A DNA stretch of 64,000 nucleotides. Origin: Chamaecrista fasciculata. Lineage: Eukaryota > Streptophyta > Magnoliopsida > Fabales > Fabaceae. Location: the NCBI GenBank assembly GCA_003254925.1, contig QANZ01038630.1, positions 207,966-271,965 of the forward strand. The letters are read 5' to 3'. Under the pieces are notes generated by a model that saw only the letters and a program-made list of their open reading frames with translations, had not been told where the DNA came from and did no database searches. Position numbers and translations under genes: made by a program. Below, one piece after another: positions 23,144-35,524 of this stretch. Position 1 is the first letter of the stretch, and each line of letters starts with the position of its first letter.

Positions 23144-23481
23144 CTTTCCAATTATCTAAACAAGCCTTAAAGATTTTGGGGACTAAATTGGCCACTTGGT
23201 CAAGAAATCCAAAAACGATATAATTTAAGAGGAAAAAAAATTTAGAAGCCTAACTTAATTCAAGTTGGGTAAATTTAGCTTAAAATTGACACTCGATGCA
23301 GCCCCAATCTCATTGTTCACCCTTCACATTTTTTTGCTACCTTGGTTCTATGTTGACCCAACTCAAATTGGTTGGGTTCACTACTATTGACATGATGTTA
23401 TACAATCTTATTTGATAGATTGATATAAAGCTTCAAAATCATATATAATAATATAAATATTGTATGAAAATATATTTTTTA
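23144..23481 (+). repeat. Dispersed duplicate of 20098-20429
   Basis: Aligned by eye with 20098-20429 over about 330 bp. It abuts the orphan HSP90 flank directly, so the junction near 23140 marks a rearrangement. Confidence 0.75.
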
Positions 23482-24925
23482 ATAAATGTTTTAATTATAT
23501 ATGTCTGGGGATGCTTCTAGTGGATCAAAATTAAACAATTTAAAATTAAAAAAATCAAACAAATAAAAATAATACAAAATAGAATATTATTAATTTATTA
23601 TTATTATATATATAGTTTTGAACGTGGGTTACAGTTTTTGCTCCCAACTTACATCATGCATCAACTTTTAATTTTAAATTACCAAATTTTCTCCCATAAT
23701 CATTGTAATAATTTTTTATCTGTTATATTTCTTTATACATTATTTCTTTTGGACAAAATTTCTTTATGTATTATTAATAATATATATTTTTACTAAACCT
23801 TTATGTTATTAAACACTCAAATAAATTTTAACTATTCATAATATTTTATATAACATCTAATTTGAATCCTTTCAAATTTTACATATATATTTGAGTATCT
23901 CTCAGGGCACGTAAAACCCCTACTATATATATATATATCTTATATTATTATTGAGATACTCTAACATGCAACTTGTGGCATGCATAAAATAGGTGAGGTG
24001 ACACAATTATAACCATTGATGTGATCCAATGATGTTTATCCCCACAAACTATGTGAAATTATAATATTGTCTAAAATATAAAATAATATTTTTATTTCAA
24101 AAAATTGTAATTAAGAACTAAATAATTATTGGCAAAAATCTTATTTTGGTCCCTAATCTTGCTCAAGATTCCATTTTAGTCCCTAAAATTTTTCTGTTCT
24201 ATTTTGATCACCAAAGTTGCAAAAGAGTTTCACTGTTAATCCGAGTCATTTTTTATCCACTTTTTTTTTTTAAAAAAAATGACTTGGACGTCTGGAGAGA
24301 AGCTTTTATGTATAATATTTCTCCATCCTATTTAACATTACTAGACTAAAACAGAATCTTCGACAAACTTAAGAACCAAAATAAATTTAAAGTTTTCGTG
24401 AGCTTCTTTCGTCCCTCTTTCTTCAACAAAGGTAACACGACACCGAGTTGGGTTCATCCTCCACCGCCATCAAATCCACCACGTTCACGAGAAGATGAAG
24501 AAACTATTTTGCTTCATTTCCTTCCACATTCTAAGAGGATTTTTTTTTTACTTCCACATTCTAAGAAACTATTTTAATATCTCAATTTGTAGTGGTTAGG
24601 GCTCATATAAATCTAAAAAGATGAAAAGTGGATCTAAATAACAAAAGATATATTTATACATGCAATTAAACTTAATATCAATCAGATTATACAGGACAGT
24701 GACGCTTGGTCCAAATTGTAGACTGTAGAGGTTTTTTTCTTATGCTTCTCGTTCATCTCCCTCAACAATAATAAATTTGAATTGCAAAGTTTTTCTTTGT
24801 TCTTTTTACAATAATGTTAGAGCAAGATGGATTTGTGATTTTGACTTAAGAATTTGATTGTTAGATTCCATCACGTGAGGCATCGGATGGATCCGACAGA
24901 CGAACCCAACCTCTCTTGAAGAAAG
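23482..24925. other. Intergenic, decayed repeat arm
   Basis: AT-rich sequence. From about 24130 there is another 'cttattttggtccct' arm with a mirrored 'aaaacagaatctt' near 24350. No gene seen. Confidence 0.5.
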
Positions 24926-26588
24926 TAGGGGGACACAGGCCAGGCCGGGTTTCGGCCAGGCCTAAGATCCAGCCTGTTCAGAACCCAAGTCCAGTTGGGC
25001 CTAAAGTTTTTTTTTCAAATTTTTTATATTTATTTATTTAAATTATTTGTTCATTATATATGATTTTTAACTTTGTATATATCGATCAAAAAATTAATTT
25101 TGTATCACTTTAATGATGTTTTTATTATTAAAATCATTTAATTTGATTTATTTGTTAAAAAATTATTGATTTAATTGAGATTAAGTATATATTTTATTTA
25201 TTTTTTAATATACAATTAATAAAAATAAAAATACATGTATATTTTCTACAATAAAAAAGAATATTTTATAAAAGAAAATATTGTTAGACTAAATTTTGAT
25301 TAATGAGTATTAATTAATTAAATTATTTAAATTATTAATTATTTGTTAATTAAATGAGATTATGTTTTTGATAATGTCAAATATTAATGTATGCATCCCA
25401 AAGTCTGAAATCATATCCTATAAAAGTGATTAGTTCACTCTTAGCTTTTGCAAACATTTTTCCTTGATTTATGGCTTTTATCATTTATGGAAAAGAACTT
25501 GTATTGCGCTAGTTTCCTTTCTAGGAAACGTTCTTCTGCTGTCTGTGTGATGCAGGAAACAAGTACATAAAGCAGAATAATTGTCAACCTAGTACACTAA
25601 CTCTCTGATTCTTGGAAAAGAAGTCTAAAGCTACAATTCAAAAGGTGCTGACGTGCTCTGTGCTACTCAGAACCTTCAAAAGAGACGTTGAAGATGAAGA
25701 AAGACGTGAAGCTCCATCCAAGCATTAAATGCAAGATCAAATTAGAGATTGATCAAGATCTCACGATGGACAACCTTGGACAACCTTTCTCTTTACATCA
25801 GGAAAGAGTCGTTGCATTATTTGACCGTTGAAGACTCAGCATCTAACGGCTACTTCCTTCAAAGGGTCTATATATATGAAGCTGAGCAAGAACTGAAGAG
25901 ATAACAAGACTTACGCTACTCACAACGATCATATTATTCTCTCTGTATTCTCTTCACAATCGACTTAGTGCCATTCAGTCTTAGTGACTACTCTCTAGCG
26001 AGAAAAATCTCATCTACATCTATTCACTTCTTGTATTGGTCTTAGAAGGCTTTTCTAGCTTCTTGCGTAAAACCCTTTGGGTGAGCCTTAGTGTTTAAGG
26101 TTGGATAGGTTTGGTAATTGCTTAGAAAGCTTCTAAAGACATTGGGTTATTGTTGTACTATCTGAGCTTGTAAAACCAAGTGTGGTGAACCCCCGAGAAA
26201 AGGGTTAGCTCTTGTGTACTTGTTACCCAACTTATAAAAACTCTCTTGTTGTGTGCTTGAGGAGTGGACGTAGCATCAGGTGTAACGCCTTGGTGTGAAC
26301 CACTATATATCGTGGTGTGATCTTTCTGTTTCCTTATCTTCATATCTGTTAGTTTGGCTAACTGACTATTGTGCAGGAACCCCATTTTAGGAACTGGTTT
26401 TTGGTTAAACAGAAAAAGTTTTTAAATAACCAATTCACCCCCCTCTTGGTTATTCCATTCCTACTAACAAATATAAATATAAATAATAAAAATAAAAAAA
26501 TTTAATAATAGGTATACCTCGGGCCGGACCCGGCCTGGCCCGAAGTTTCAAAAAAGTGACCGGGCCGGGTCAAGTATGTACACCCCTA
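24926..26588. mobile_element. hAT-type element split by a solo LTR
   Basis: The left terminus TAGGGGGACAC and the right terminus 'gtacacccct' plus a form an inverted pair with 'ggccgggt' blocks just inside. Flanking 8-mers are gaagaaag (24918-24925) and gaagaaaa (26589-26596), matching at 7 of 8. The middle is occupied by the solo LTR at 25282-26469. Removing it leaves about 475 bp with no coding region. Confidence 0.75.
25282..26469 (+). mobile_element. Solo LTR with perfect 5 bp target duplication
   Basis: Starts TGTTAG and ends CTAACA, with the 5 bp aatat on both sides (25277-25281 and 26470-26474). The right end contains 'caattcacccccctcttgg', a word common near the ends of plant Copia LTRs as I recall. 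A TATA-like 'tatatatatgaagc' lies near 25870. There is no internal region, primer site or second LTR, so it is a recombination product of a full element. Confidence 0.85.
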
Positions 26589-26596
26589 GAAGAAAA

Positions 26597-27163
26597 AGGG
26601 ACTAACGAAGCTCATTGAAACCCTAAATTAATTTTGGTCCAAATCCTATTTTGGTCCCTAAGTTTGTCCAAGATTTCGTTTTAGCCCCTTAATGCTGAAT
26701 AGGAGAATGAAATATTAAATTCTGAATATAAAAAAAATTAGGGTAAGAAACATAAATATACATAATATTTTTAGAAACTTACCATTCAGATCAAGCATCT
26801 ATATGTTATAATCTTATTGGCTCAAAATTCATTGTATCCGAGGCCCCAAAACCAATTTTTGTATCATTGTTTAACCCTATATTAATATAGATAAATAATA
26901 GTATTAAATATGTAAACTATTTATATATTATTTTTAATTAATAATTGATAATTCTTGATTTCGTTCGTTGAGTGAGAAACACAACTTTATACTAGGGATG
27001 ACAATATGTAAGGTATTCGTTGATTTTATTAATATTGATATATGTTAATTTCATCTAATATTCGTAATTTATTTGTATATGTACGATATCTGTATATGTA
27101 GTATTCAACGATTACACGAAATATTTGAAATACTAAAAAATAATGAGTATAAGATAGAGTATT
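26597..27163. other. Intergenic, repeat fragments
   Basis: A 'cctattttggtccctaag' arm near 26640 and an AT-rich stretch with 'atatgt' words. No gene seen. Sequence on each side of the next element appears to belong to one older repeat. Confidence 0.4.
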
Positions 27164-28592
27164 TAATCGCACCCGTCGCTAGGTGGCCAAAAATACCGGA
27201 AATAATGCACTATAGTGGTGCAATCCGAGTCGATCTCTCGAGGAACTTTTGTGCAAAGTTTAAATGCAAACGATACCAAATTATCACTAATCGGGTGAAG
27301 ACAAGGATAAGTTGTTCTTTGAATGTTTTTCTATGACCTAAAACAATAATTAAATAAAGCAATAATATTTTTGGGTTTTTTGACTAAAAGGACTAAAATG
27401 AAATTAATAATAATAAATGAGTTAAACAACTACAGAGAGAAAGGAACCCGACGGAGCATATGGATCAAGCAATCATCACTATATAAAATTATGTTAGATT
27501 TATCTCACATTGATCATCCTAAGATAGTCACTAACTAAGCAACTTAGATTGACAAACTTGTCATGAAAGCATCTCAAACAAGACAAATTCAGAACAAGAC
27601 CTGAAAACCTCATTGAATTGATGAATAATTGATTGAGAGTCACAATCTCTATAACAAATACTATTGTCAGAGCTAATACATCAATAATATAACCAAACTA
27701 GCATTCACTCAAATGGTTACAATCAAGATATATATGAAAGAATCAAGTTCAACTCTCAATCTAAAGAATAGAATAACAATCAAGTTCTAATTCTAAACCA
27801 AGAAACAGAAACAAGAAAGAATCCTAATCCGAATGTGAGAAAACTCTCTAGATGAAGCTCCTAGCTCATGCTTTAATCCATTGCTCCTCCGGGTTGAGGA
27901 GTTTAGCTACTCATGGTGCAGATAATCACAACATATGCAAATCCTAACTGAACCGCCATAGCACCAAGAAAACTACCAAGAAGATGAAGAATGGTGGAAG
28001 GTGTTGATGGGGAAGATGGAAGACGGCTCTCTAGGGTTGCTCCCCCCCCCCCCCGAAATATGACATAGGGTTGAATAATATATCATTTTCGGATCATCCC
28101 CAAGTGGAACGGGTCAAATCCATCGAGAAACGGGCTTGAGCTTGCATAATTATCAATTATCGCGAACCCGCCGCGGCTATGCACGGCGGCGGTTTCCGCG
28201 GCAAGATTTCTAGAGAGACCTGCCGCGGCCTTGCCCGAGGTGGTTTCCACGGCGGTTTTTCTTGCAACTTTGATTCTTCTCGGTTTGGTCCCTGACTCGT
28301 CTCCAAGCATCCCTAAGCCTTCCTTGAAGTATTTCAACACTTTGGACTCAATTAAAACCTATCAAGAACATCGAGAAACTAAGTGAATTCTCAGGATAAA
28401 GAGGATCAATCAAATAATAAAGATTAAACCCGAGAAAACCACACAATTGCTCACAAAATAGTCCAAATAATGTCAAACCTCAAGGCATCATATTTCATCA
28501 TAAAAGGACATAAAGACATGCAAATGAATCCCAAATGAATATAAAATGCCCTAAAATGTCATTAAAATATATGATGAAATATGGTCAGATCA
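27164..28592 (-). mobile_element. Probable solo LTR (minus orientation)
   Basis: Read on the minus strand it begins TGATCTGACCATATTTC and ends GGTGCGATTA, near-inverted five-base tips (TGATC and GATTA). Flanking 5-mers on the plus strand are gtatt (27159-27163) and gtatc (28593-28597). About 1.4 kb, GC-rich in the middle with a C-run at about 28042-28054, and no internal retrotransposon region. An open frame of 85 codons on the minus strand at 28083-28340 is probably chance. Confidence 0.5.
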
Positions 28593-28838
28593 GTATCCTA
28601 ATTCAAAAAGCGGATATATTTGATATCTTCTATCCAAATAAAATAGTCATATTATAAAGTATCGGATATCAGACACATTAACTACCTGTTAGTTTCAAAT
28701 TTTTTAGTTTGGCCAAAAAAATTTCAAATTTGTTATGGATTTTTCAAAAAGGAAAAGAAAATATCTAATTTTTGGTATTTGAATTTGTACATTTCTTACA
28801 ATTTAGTCCTTTGAATAATAGAAATACATTTCTTACAA

Positions 28839-30226
28839 ATATTTCCTTCAAAAATCATATTCGTCCCTAAGTCATATTTTTTTCAGAAAAAAAATTAATT
28901 TTTACTCACCCATTCTTATCCCATTATTTTCAATTCCCCCTCTTTTTCATCATCTTCATTCATTTTATTCCCAAATCCTCAAAATAAAATTGTAAAGTGT
29001 CCAAAAACTCTTCCAAACATTCCAGTTTAGTCCTTAAAAGTATTAAAAATCCTAAAACCTAAACCATAAACCCCAAACCCCAAACCCTAAACCCCTAAAT
29101 CCTAAACCCCAAACCCTAAAATCCTAAACCCTAAACCATAAAATTCTAAACCCTAAAACCTAAACCCTAAACCCTAAAATCATAAACCCTAAAATCTTAA
29201 AATTGTAAAGTGTCCCAAAATTCTTCCAAACATTTAAATTTAGTCCTTAAACTCTAAAACCCCAAACCCTAGAACCCCAAACCCCAAACGCTAAACTCTA
29301 AAATTCCAACCCCCAAACCCTAAAACCTAAAACCCCAAACCATAAACTCTAAAACTCCAAACCCCAAATCCTAAAATCCCATACCCCAAACTCTAAAACT
29401 CTAAACCCCAAACTTTAAAACCTTAGACCCCAAACCCAAACCCTAAACTCTAAAACCCCAAACCATAATCAGAATTGTGATTGTACATTAAAGTTCAACA
29501 ATTGTGACGTGCAACAATATTATACAAATCAGTCCCCGAATTTATCAAAATAGTTCAATATGTTAGACAAATTGGTCCTCTAATTAAATGAATAGATAAT
29601 AAACCAAAGAGTTTAGGGTATGAGATTTTAGGGTTTGGGGTTTAGGGTTTTAGAGTTTAGGGTATGGGATTTAGTGTTTGGGATTTTAGGGTTTAGGGTT
29701 TAAGGTTTTAGGATTTGGGGTTTGAGGTTTGGAGTTTGGGATTTAGGGTTTTAGAGTTTGGGGTTTGGGGTTTTAGAGTTTGGGGTATGGAATTTTAGAG
29801 TTTGGGGTTTGGGGTTTTAGAGTTTATGGTTTGGAGTTTTAGGTTTTAGAGTTTGGGGTTTGGGGTTTTAGAGTTTAGGGTTTGGGGTTTTAGAGTTCAA
29901 GGTTTAGGGTTTTAGAGTGTAGAGTTTTGGGTATGGGATTTTAGGGTTTGGGGTTTAGGGTTTAGGGTTTATGGTTTAAGTTTTAGGGTTTGGGGTTTAT
30001 GGTTTAGGTTTTAGGGTTTTTAATATTTTTAAGGACTAAACTAGAATGTTTGGAAGAGTTTTGAGACACTTTACAATTTTATTTTGAGGATTTGGGACTA
30101 AAATAAATGTAGATGATGAAAAAGAGGGGGAATTGAAAATAATGGGATAAGAATGAATGAGTAAAAATTAAATTTTTTTTTTCTGAAAAAAATATGACTC
30201 AAGGACCAATTTTATTTTTGAAGGAA
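28839..30226. repeat. Large foldback with telomere-like arms
   Basis: The left arm runs from 'tttccttcaaaaat' through 'cattattttcaattccccct' and 'attgtaaagtgtcc' into about 400 bp of degenerate CCCTAAA and CCCCAAA units. A spacer of about 130 bp follows. The right arm is the mirror: TTTAGGG-type units, then 'aagagggggaattgaaaat' and 'gaaggaaatg'. The C-rich to G-rich order is the reverse of that expected at a fused chromosome end. It is best read as an inverted duplication carrying a telomere-like tract. Confidence 0.8.
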
Positions 30227-30728
30227 ATGTTTTTTTTAATTATTAATGCTTATGTGGCAAATCTGGCAAATCAAGCATAGTTGATTTTTTTTTCTTCGGT
30301 TTTTCAAGTGCTGACGTGACACGCAAACAGAGATTTCATGGAATTACCAATTTGAGTAACGTTTGTAAAATTTGGGGACTTATATGTCAATTTCGTTAAT
30401 CTAGGATTAACCTATGAGCGAGCCAATAATCCAGGGACCAATTTAATAGTTTACTTGTTAATCAATACCCACATTGCAGTATAAAAAAAATCATTTTTTC
30501 AAAAAATCTTCTTGGTTCTCTTCAAATCTTAAATATGAGTTGAAAATAAGAGAATTATAACCACGATAATGATGGTGAAAGCGCAACTACTATCATATCG
30601 GGAGACCATTCAATTGTAGATTTTCTATTGGGATTGGGATTTCATTCTTTTGGTTAGTGTTTTTTATTTAATTTACAATCACATGAACATTTAATAGACC
30701 ATCTCAACATTTAAACAATCACGTCTAT
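30227..30728. other. Fragment of a GAGTAAAC-family foldback
   Basis: Near 30340-30460 the words 'gagcgagccaataatcc' and 'agggaccaattta' match the right arm of the 1253-1561 element. The rest is AT-rich with no gene. Confidence 0.45.
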
Positions 30729-30913
30729 TAGTTAGATAATATTTTATCTTAGGAACGTAACAGTTTATAATTGTGATTATTCAAAAATTAATTTACATAT
30801 TTTTATTATTGAAGGACTAAATTGATAAGTTTATATAAATTCAAACATTAAAAAGTAAATAACTTAAAATGAAAATCTATGATCCAACTAATATAAACGA
30901 ATAAAAAAAACTA

Positions 30914-31392
30914 GAATAAATTACATAGAAGGTCCATGTGGCTTACCCATTTACAGAAAAGGTTCATGTGATTTAAAAAGTGACAAATAAGGGTATGGTT
31001 TGCTCCATTAACAAAAACAGTCCCAAAAATATTTGCCATCTAAAACTAACAGAATTAAGACAATATGCAGCTCACGTGACCTTTTTTCACATACCCAATT
31101 CCTAATTTCTCCCCATTGTGTAGAAATCGAACCATATCTCCACATCCTCACGAACCCTAACTCCTATTTTTGCAATTTTCTTCCATTCTCGAATCCTAAT
31201 CCTCAGAAATTAGGGTTTAGGTATGTGAAAATTATTCATGTGAGTTGCACATTGTCCTAATTTCGTACAAATAGTTTATAGGACCTTTTTTGTTACCGGA
31301 GCAAACCACATACCCTTATTTGCCACTTTTTAAACCACATAGACCATTTCTATAAATAGATCAAATCACATGGACCTTATGTTTAATTTACC
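30914..31392. mobile_element. GGGTAAATTAC-family foldback in the HSP90-A promoter
   Basis: The left end GAATAAATTACATAGAAGGT is mirrored by 'ggaccttatgtttaattta' plus cc. It is absent from the orphan flank at 22431-23137, so it inserted later. No clean 9 bp duplication. Instead, a longer stretch (words 'actaatataaa', 'gaa-aaaa') recurs on both sides. Confidence 0.7.
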
Positions 31393-31497
31393 AAAAAAAA
31401 ATTTAATATAATGGCAAAAAAAACTAATATAAATGAACAAAACCAATTCAACAGAACAACGTGTTATATATATAGAAATTAGAAACCCACTATTATC

Positions 31498-31580
31498 GTG
31501 GGACCACAATTTGAGATCCTCGATTTTTTTTTTTTTTTAGATTTTCTAACCAACAAAATCCGAAGGATCTAGAAACCCTA
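31498..31580 (+). promoter_or_regulatory. HSP90-A proximal promoter motifs
   Basis: GTGGGACC (31498-31505; GGTCCCAC on the other strand) fits the class I TCP site GGNCCCAC. At 31561-31575 three adjacent 5-mers, cGAAg gATCt aGAAa, form an imperfect heat-shock element with one mismatch in the middle unit. AAACCCTA (31573-31580) is a telo-box. The same three motifs in the same order lie upstream of HSP90-B. A TATATATA run lies upstream, near 31465, so the true transcription start is uncertain. Confidence 0.45.
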
Positions 31581-31720
31581 GTACTTTTCTTAAGCCTCCA
31601 ATTGCCTCATTCTCACTTCATTCTTCAGTTTCTCTTCTCACTGCCTTTTTTCTTTTTCTTCTTCTTCTTCCTTCTCTGCCAAAACCCTAATTTATCCTTC
31701 TCTTCTCTTCGATCGAAATC

Positions 31721-34640
31721 ATGGCGGAGACTGAGACGTTCGCTTTCCAGGCTGAGATCAACCAGCTTCTCAGTCTTATCATCAACACCTTCTACAGCAA
31801 CAAGGAGATTTTCCTTCGTGAGCTCATCAGTAATGCATCTGATGTACGGTCTTTTCTTTCTCTCTATTTTCCTCTTTTTTTTGGATTCATTCTTACTTGG
31901 CTTGTTTGATCAGTTGCTTTTTCTGGAATTTTTTTATTTGCTACTTGTATTTATTTTATGCTGCCTGTTCCGATGTTCAATTTCTGGATGATTTAGTGGA
32001 TTAAATCGACGTTCTTGTTGTTTTTGCTTATTGTGATCGTGGATTTATTTGTTAACTGCTTGGACTCATTGCGGTTTATCCTTCATGTGAAGTATTGAGT
32101 GCCCTTTTGGGCGGTCAAATCGCTGTTTGCTTGTTTTTAATTTTAAGCTGCATGAGGATGATTAAATAATTGCTTGATAACTTAAATGATGTGGTTTTTA
32201 AAATTACAACACAGCGTTAAATCAACACTTGCGAGCTTTTTTTTTTTCTTAATGCCGAAATAGGATAATTTCGTTTCCTGTAAGATTGGAATTACATGTT
32301 TGCAAATAACTTTCCAGTCTTATCTAAGGCTTCGCTGCTTTTGGAGTCACCTAAGAGTGTTGGTGGTTATTTTCAATGTTGAAGTGGAATGTTTGACGTC
32401 ATTTGGTCCTTTTGACGTTAATAATTAATATGATTTGTTTGAGGAACGGGTGCTTTAGGATGTAGTTATAGTTATTTATGATCATTTAAATTATTCATTC
32501 TATGTTAGTGGTTTCATTGAGCATGAGTTTGGTCTGAGTCCTTCTATGACTGTGCGTGATTGTAGGCTTTGGATAAGATACGATTTGAAAGCTTGACAGA
32601 CAAGAGCAAGCTTGATGCCCAGCCGGAGTTGTTCATCCACATTATTCCTGACAAGACAAACAACACACTCACTATTATCGACAGTGGTATTGGCATGACC
32701 AAGGCTGGTAAGATAAGAGAGTTTGTTAATCAATGTATAATCAATGTGTGTTGAAGTGTCTCATGATTGTTTCTAATAGATACTATGTTTTATGCTGTCC
32801 AGATTTGGTAAACAATCTTGGTACCATTGCAAGGTCTGGAACCAAGGAGTTCATGGAAGCTCTGGCTGCTGGTGCTGATGTGAGCATGATTGGACAGTTT
32901 GGTGTTGGTTTCTACTCAGCGTATCTTGTAGCTGAGAAGGTCATTGTCACCACAAAGCATAACGATGATGAGCAGTATGTTTGGGAGTCTCAAGCTGGTG
33001 GATCATTCACTGTCACCAGGGACTCATCTGGTGAGAATCTTGGCAGGGGAACCAAGATAACTTTGTACCTAAAGGAAGATCAGCTTGAGTACCTCGAGGA
33101 GCGCCGCTTGAAGGATTTGATTAAGAAACATTCTGAGTTTATTAGCTACCCTATTTCTCTATGGATTGAGAAGACCACAGAGAAGGAGATTTCTGATGAC
33201 GAGGACGAGGAAGAGAAGAAGGAGGATGAGGAGGGTAAGGTTGAGGAAGTGGATGAGGAAAAAGAGAAGGAAGAGAAGAAAAAGAAGAAGATTAAGGAGG
33301 TCTCACATGAGTGGTCGCAAGTGAACAAGCAGAAGCCAATCTGGATGAGGAAGCCCGAGGAGATTACCAAGGAAGAGTATGCTGCATTCTATAAGAGTCT
33401 TACTAATGACTGGGAAGAACATTTGAATGTCAAGCATTTCTCTGTTGAGGGTCAACTGGAGTTTAAGGCTATTCTTTTTGTTCCTAAGAGGGCACCTTTT
33501 GATCTGTTTGACACAAGGAAGAAACCAAACAACATCAAGCTGTATGTTCGCCGTGTATTCATTATGGACAATTGTGAGGAGTTGATGCCAGAATATCTTA
33601 GCTTTGTCAAGGGAATTGTGGATTCTGAGGATCTTCCCCTCAATATTTCTAGAGAAATGCTGCAGCAGAACAAGATCCTGAAGGTCATCCGTAAGAATTT
33701 GGTCAAGAAGTGCATTGAGCTCTTCTTTGAAATTGCTGAGAACAAGGAGGACTACAACAAGTTCTACGAGGCCTTCTCCAAGAACCTAAAACTTGGTATT
33801 CACGAGGATTCTCAGAACAAGACAAAGCTTGCTGAATTGCTCAGGTATCACTCTACTAAGAGTGGTGATGAGATGACTAGCCTCAAGGACTATGTCACCA
33901 GGATGAAGGAAGGACAGAATGACATTTACTACATTACAGGTGAAAGCAAGAAAGCTGTTGAGAACTCTCCATTCCTGGAGAAGCTGAAGAAGAAGGGGTA
34001 TGAGGTACTTTATATGGTTGATGCTATTGATGAATACGCTGTTGGTCAGCTTAAGGAATTTGAGGGCAAGAAACTCGTGTCTGCTACCAAGGAAGGTCTG
34101 AAACTTGATGAGAGTGAAGATGAGAAGAAAAAGCAGGAGGAGTTGAAGGAGAAATTCGAGGGTCTCTGCAAGGTGATCAAGGATGTCTTGGGTGACAAGG
34201 TTGAGAAAGTCATTGTATCCGACCGTGTTGTTGATTCACCTTGCTGTCTTGTGACCGGTGAATATGGATGGACTGCCAACATGGAAAGGATTATGAAAGC
34301 ACAGGCACTCAGAGACAATAGCATGGCTGGCTACATGTCGAGCAAGAAGACAATGGAGATCAACCCTGAGAACCCCATCATGGAGGAGCTGCGCAAGCGT
34401 GCTGATGCTGACAAGAATGACAAATCTGTGAAAGATCTTGTTCTCTTGCTCTTTGAGACTGCACTCCTTACCTCTGGATTTAGCCTCGATGAACCCAACA
34501 CTTTCGGTAACAGAATCCACAGAATGCTCAAGTTGGGTCTGAACATTGATGAGGAAGCTGGAGAGGGTGATTCTGACATGCCCCCACTTGAGGATGCGGA
34601 TGCTGATGCTGAAGGTAGCAAGATGGAAGAAGTCGACTAA
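31721..34640 (+). CDS. HSP90: Cytosolic heat shock protein 90, copy A
   Basis: ATP-dependent chaperone of the cytosol and nucleus that matures kinases, receptors and other clients. Exons 31721-31843, 32566-32707 and 32803-34640 join in frame to 700 aa, the usual plant cytosolic length. The N-terminal ATPase shows [19 protein letters not shown] with Glu34 and Asn38, DSGIGMT with Asp80, and [11 protein letters not shown] near residues 119-129. A highly charged linker (runs of E and K, about 220-265) separates the middle domain ([30 protein letters not shown]). The C-terminal dimer domain ends in MEEVD, the TPR co-chaperone anchor. No signal or retention peptide. Introns are 722 and 95 bp. It pairs with copy B at 57117-60136, with about a dozen amino-acid differences by eye. 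Confidence 0.98.
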
Positions 34641-34890
34641 ATCTGACACAATTAGCTACTACTAAGTTTTTTTTGGTTTCGGTTTTAACATTAGTGATGT
34701 GATAGAATCCTGATTGTCTTTTTTTAGTTCGAGTTTTTGCCTCTGTTCCTATTGACAATAGTATTTTATATGCGTTTAGGTGAAATGTCCTGGTAGTTTA
34801 CGTTTTTATGATCATATATGGTTTTATTTTCTGCCTCCTGGCTCTTGTTTTGGTTTATTTAAGGTGTGTCTGATTTTCCAAGGCTATACT

Positions 34891-35008
34891 TGGATCCAAT
34901 TGCATTATATGTGTGTTAGGATGATCCAATTGCATTATGTGTTAGGATAATTTTGTGGATCCAATTGCATTATGTGTTAGGATAATTTTGTGGATCCAAT
35001 TGCATATG
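34891..35008 (+). repeat. Tandem repeat of about 36 bp downstream of HSP90-A
   Basis: About three and a half units of 'ggatccaattgcattatgtg' followed by 'ttaggataattttgt'. The first unit is shorter and diverged. Confidence 0.8.
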
Positions 35009-35014
35009 TAACTT

Positions 35015-35225
35015 AATGGTTTTTCACTTGGTTCCTTGACTAAGTGGTAGTCTTTTAACAAGTAGTGAAAGTTCGAATCCCACCTTTGAATATGAAAAGT
35101 ATTAGTTGCTAGGCGTTTAACCTTAAATAGAGGACTCGCGGCGAAAAGATTAATCATTGTTCCCAACAGCTCTTGGTTTATACCCAAAATAACTAATTGG
35201 TTTTTAAAGATAATTTTGCATTGAA
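35015..35225 (+). mobile_element. SINE-like tRNA-derived sequence
   Basis: Box A-like TGACTAAGTGGTAG (35037-35050) and box B GTTCGAATCC (35071-35080) are 34 bases apart, as in RNA polymerase III promoters of tRNA-derived SINEs. It does not fold as a full tRNA: no acceptor stem pairing was found. End points are approximate and no target duplication was fixed. Confidence 0.45.
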
Positions 35226-35524
35226 CTAACATTTATTTTATAATTTTAATTTAACTATTACTGTTTAAGATTTTACAATTAACTTTAAATTCCGTTAATA
35301 ATTTTCAGCCTTGTCAGTAATATTTCATGATTTGGGGATAGCAATGTACTAAATTGTCATTTTCATTTCGCGTATAACTTGTTTGACATAAAGAAAAATA
35401 TCATCAAGAGCTATCGAAGATTTTAATTCTTTAATGTTGAGTATATTGAGAACTAAATATAGTCACAAATGCTTTACATTAATTTCATAATAGAAATATA
35501 AATTTCAAGACAATTTAAAAAATA

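Noticed and set aside
28083..28340. Minus-strand open frame of 85 codons
   Set aside because: It lies inside an LTR-like repeat, with no domain and no supporting splice context.
28990..30010. True telomere or chromosome fusion site
   Set aside because: The units are degenerate, and the C-rich to G-rich order is the reverse of a fused end.
35037..35080. Functional tRNA gene
   Set aside because: Box A and B are present but no acceptor stem or cloverleaf could be folded. Treated as SINE-like.
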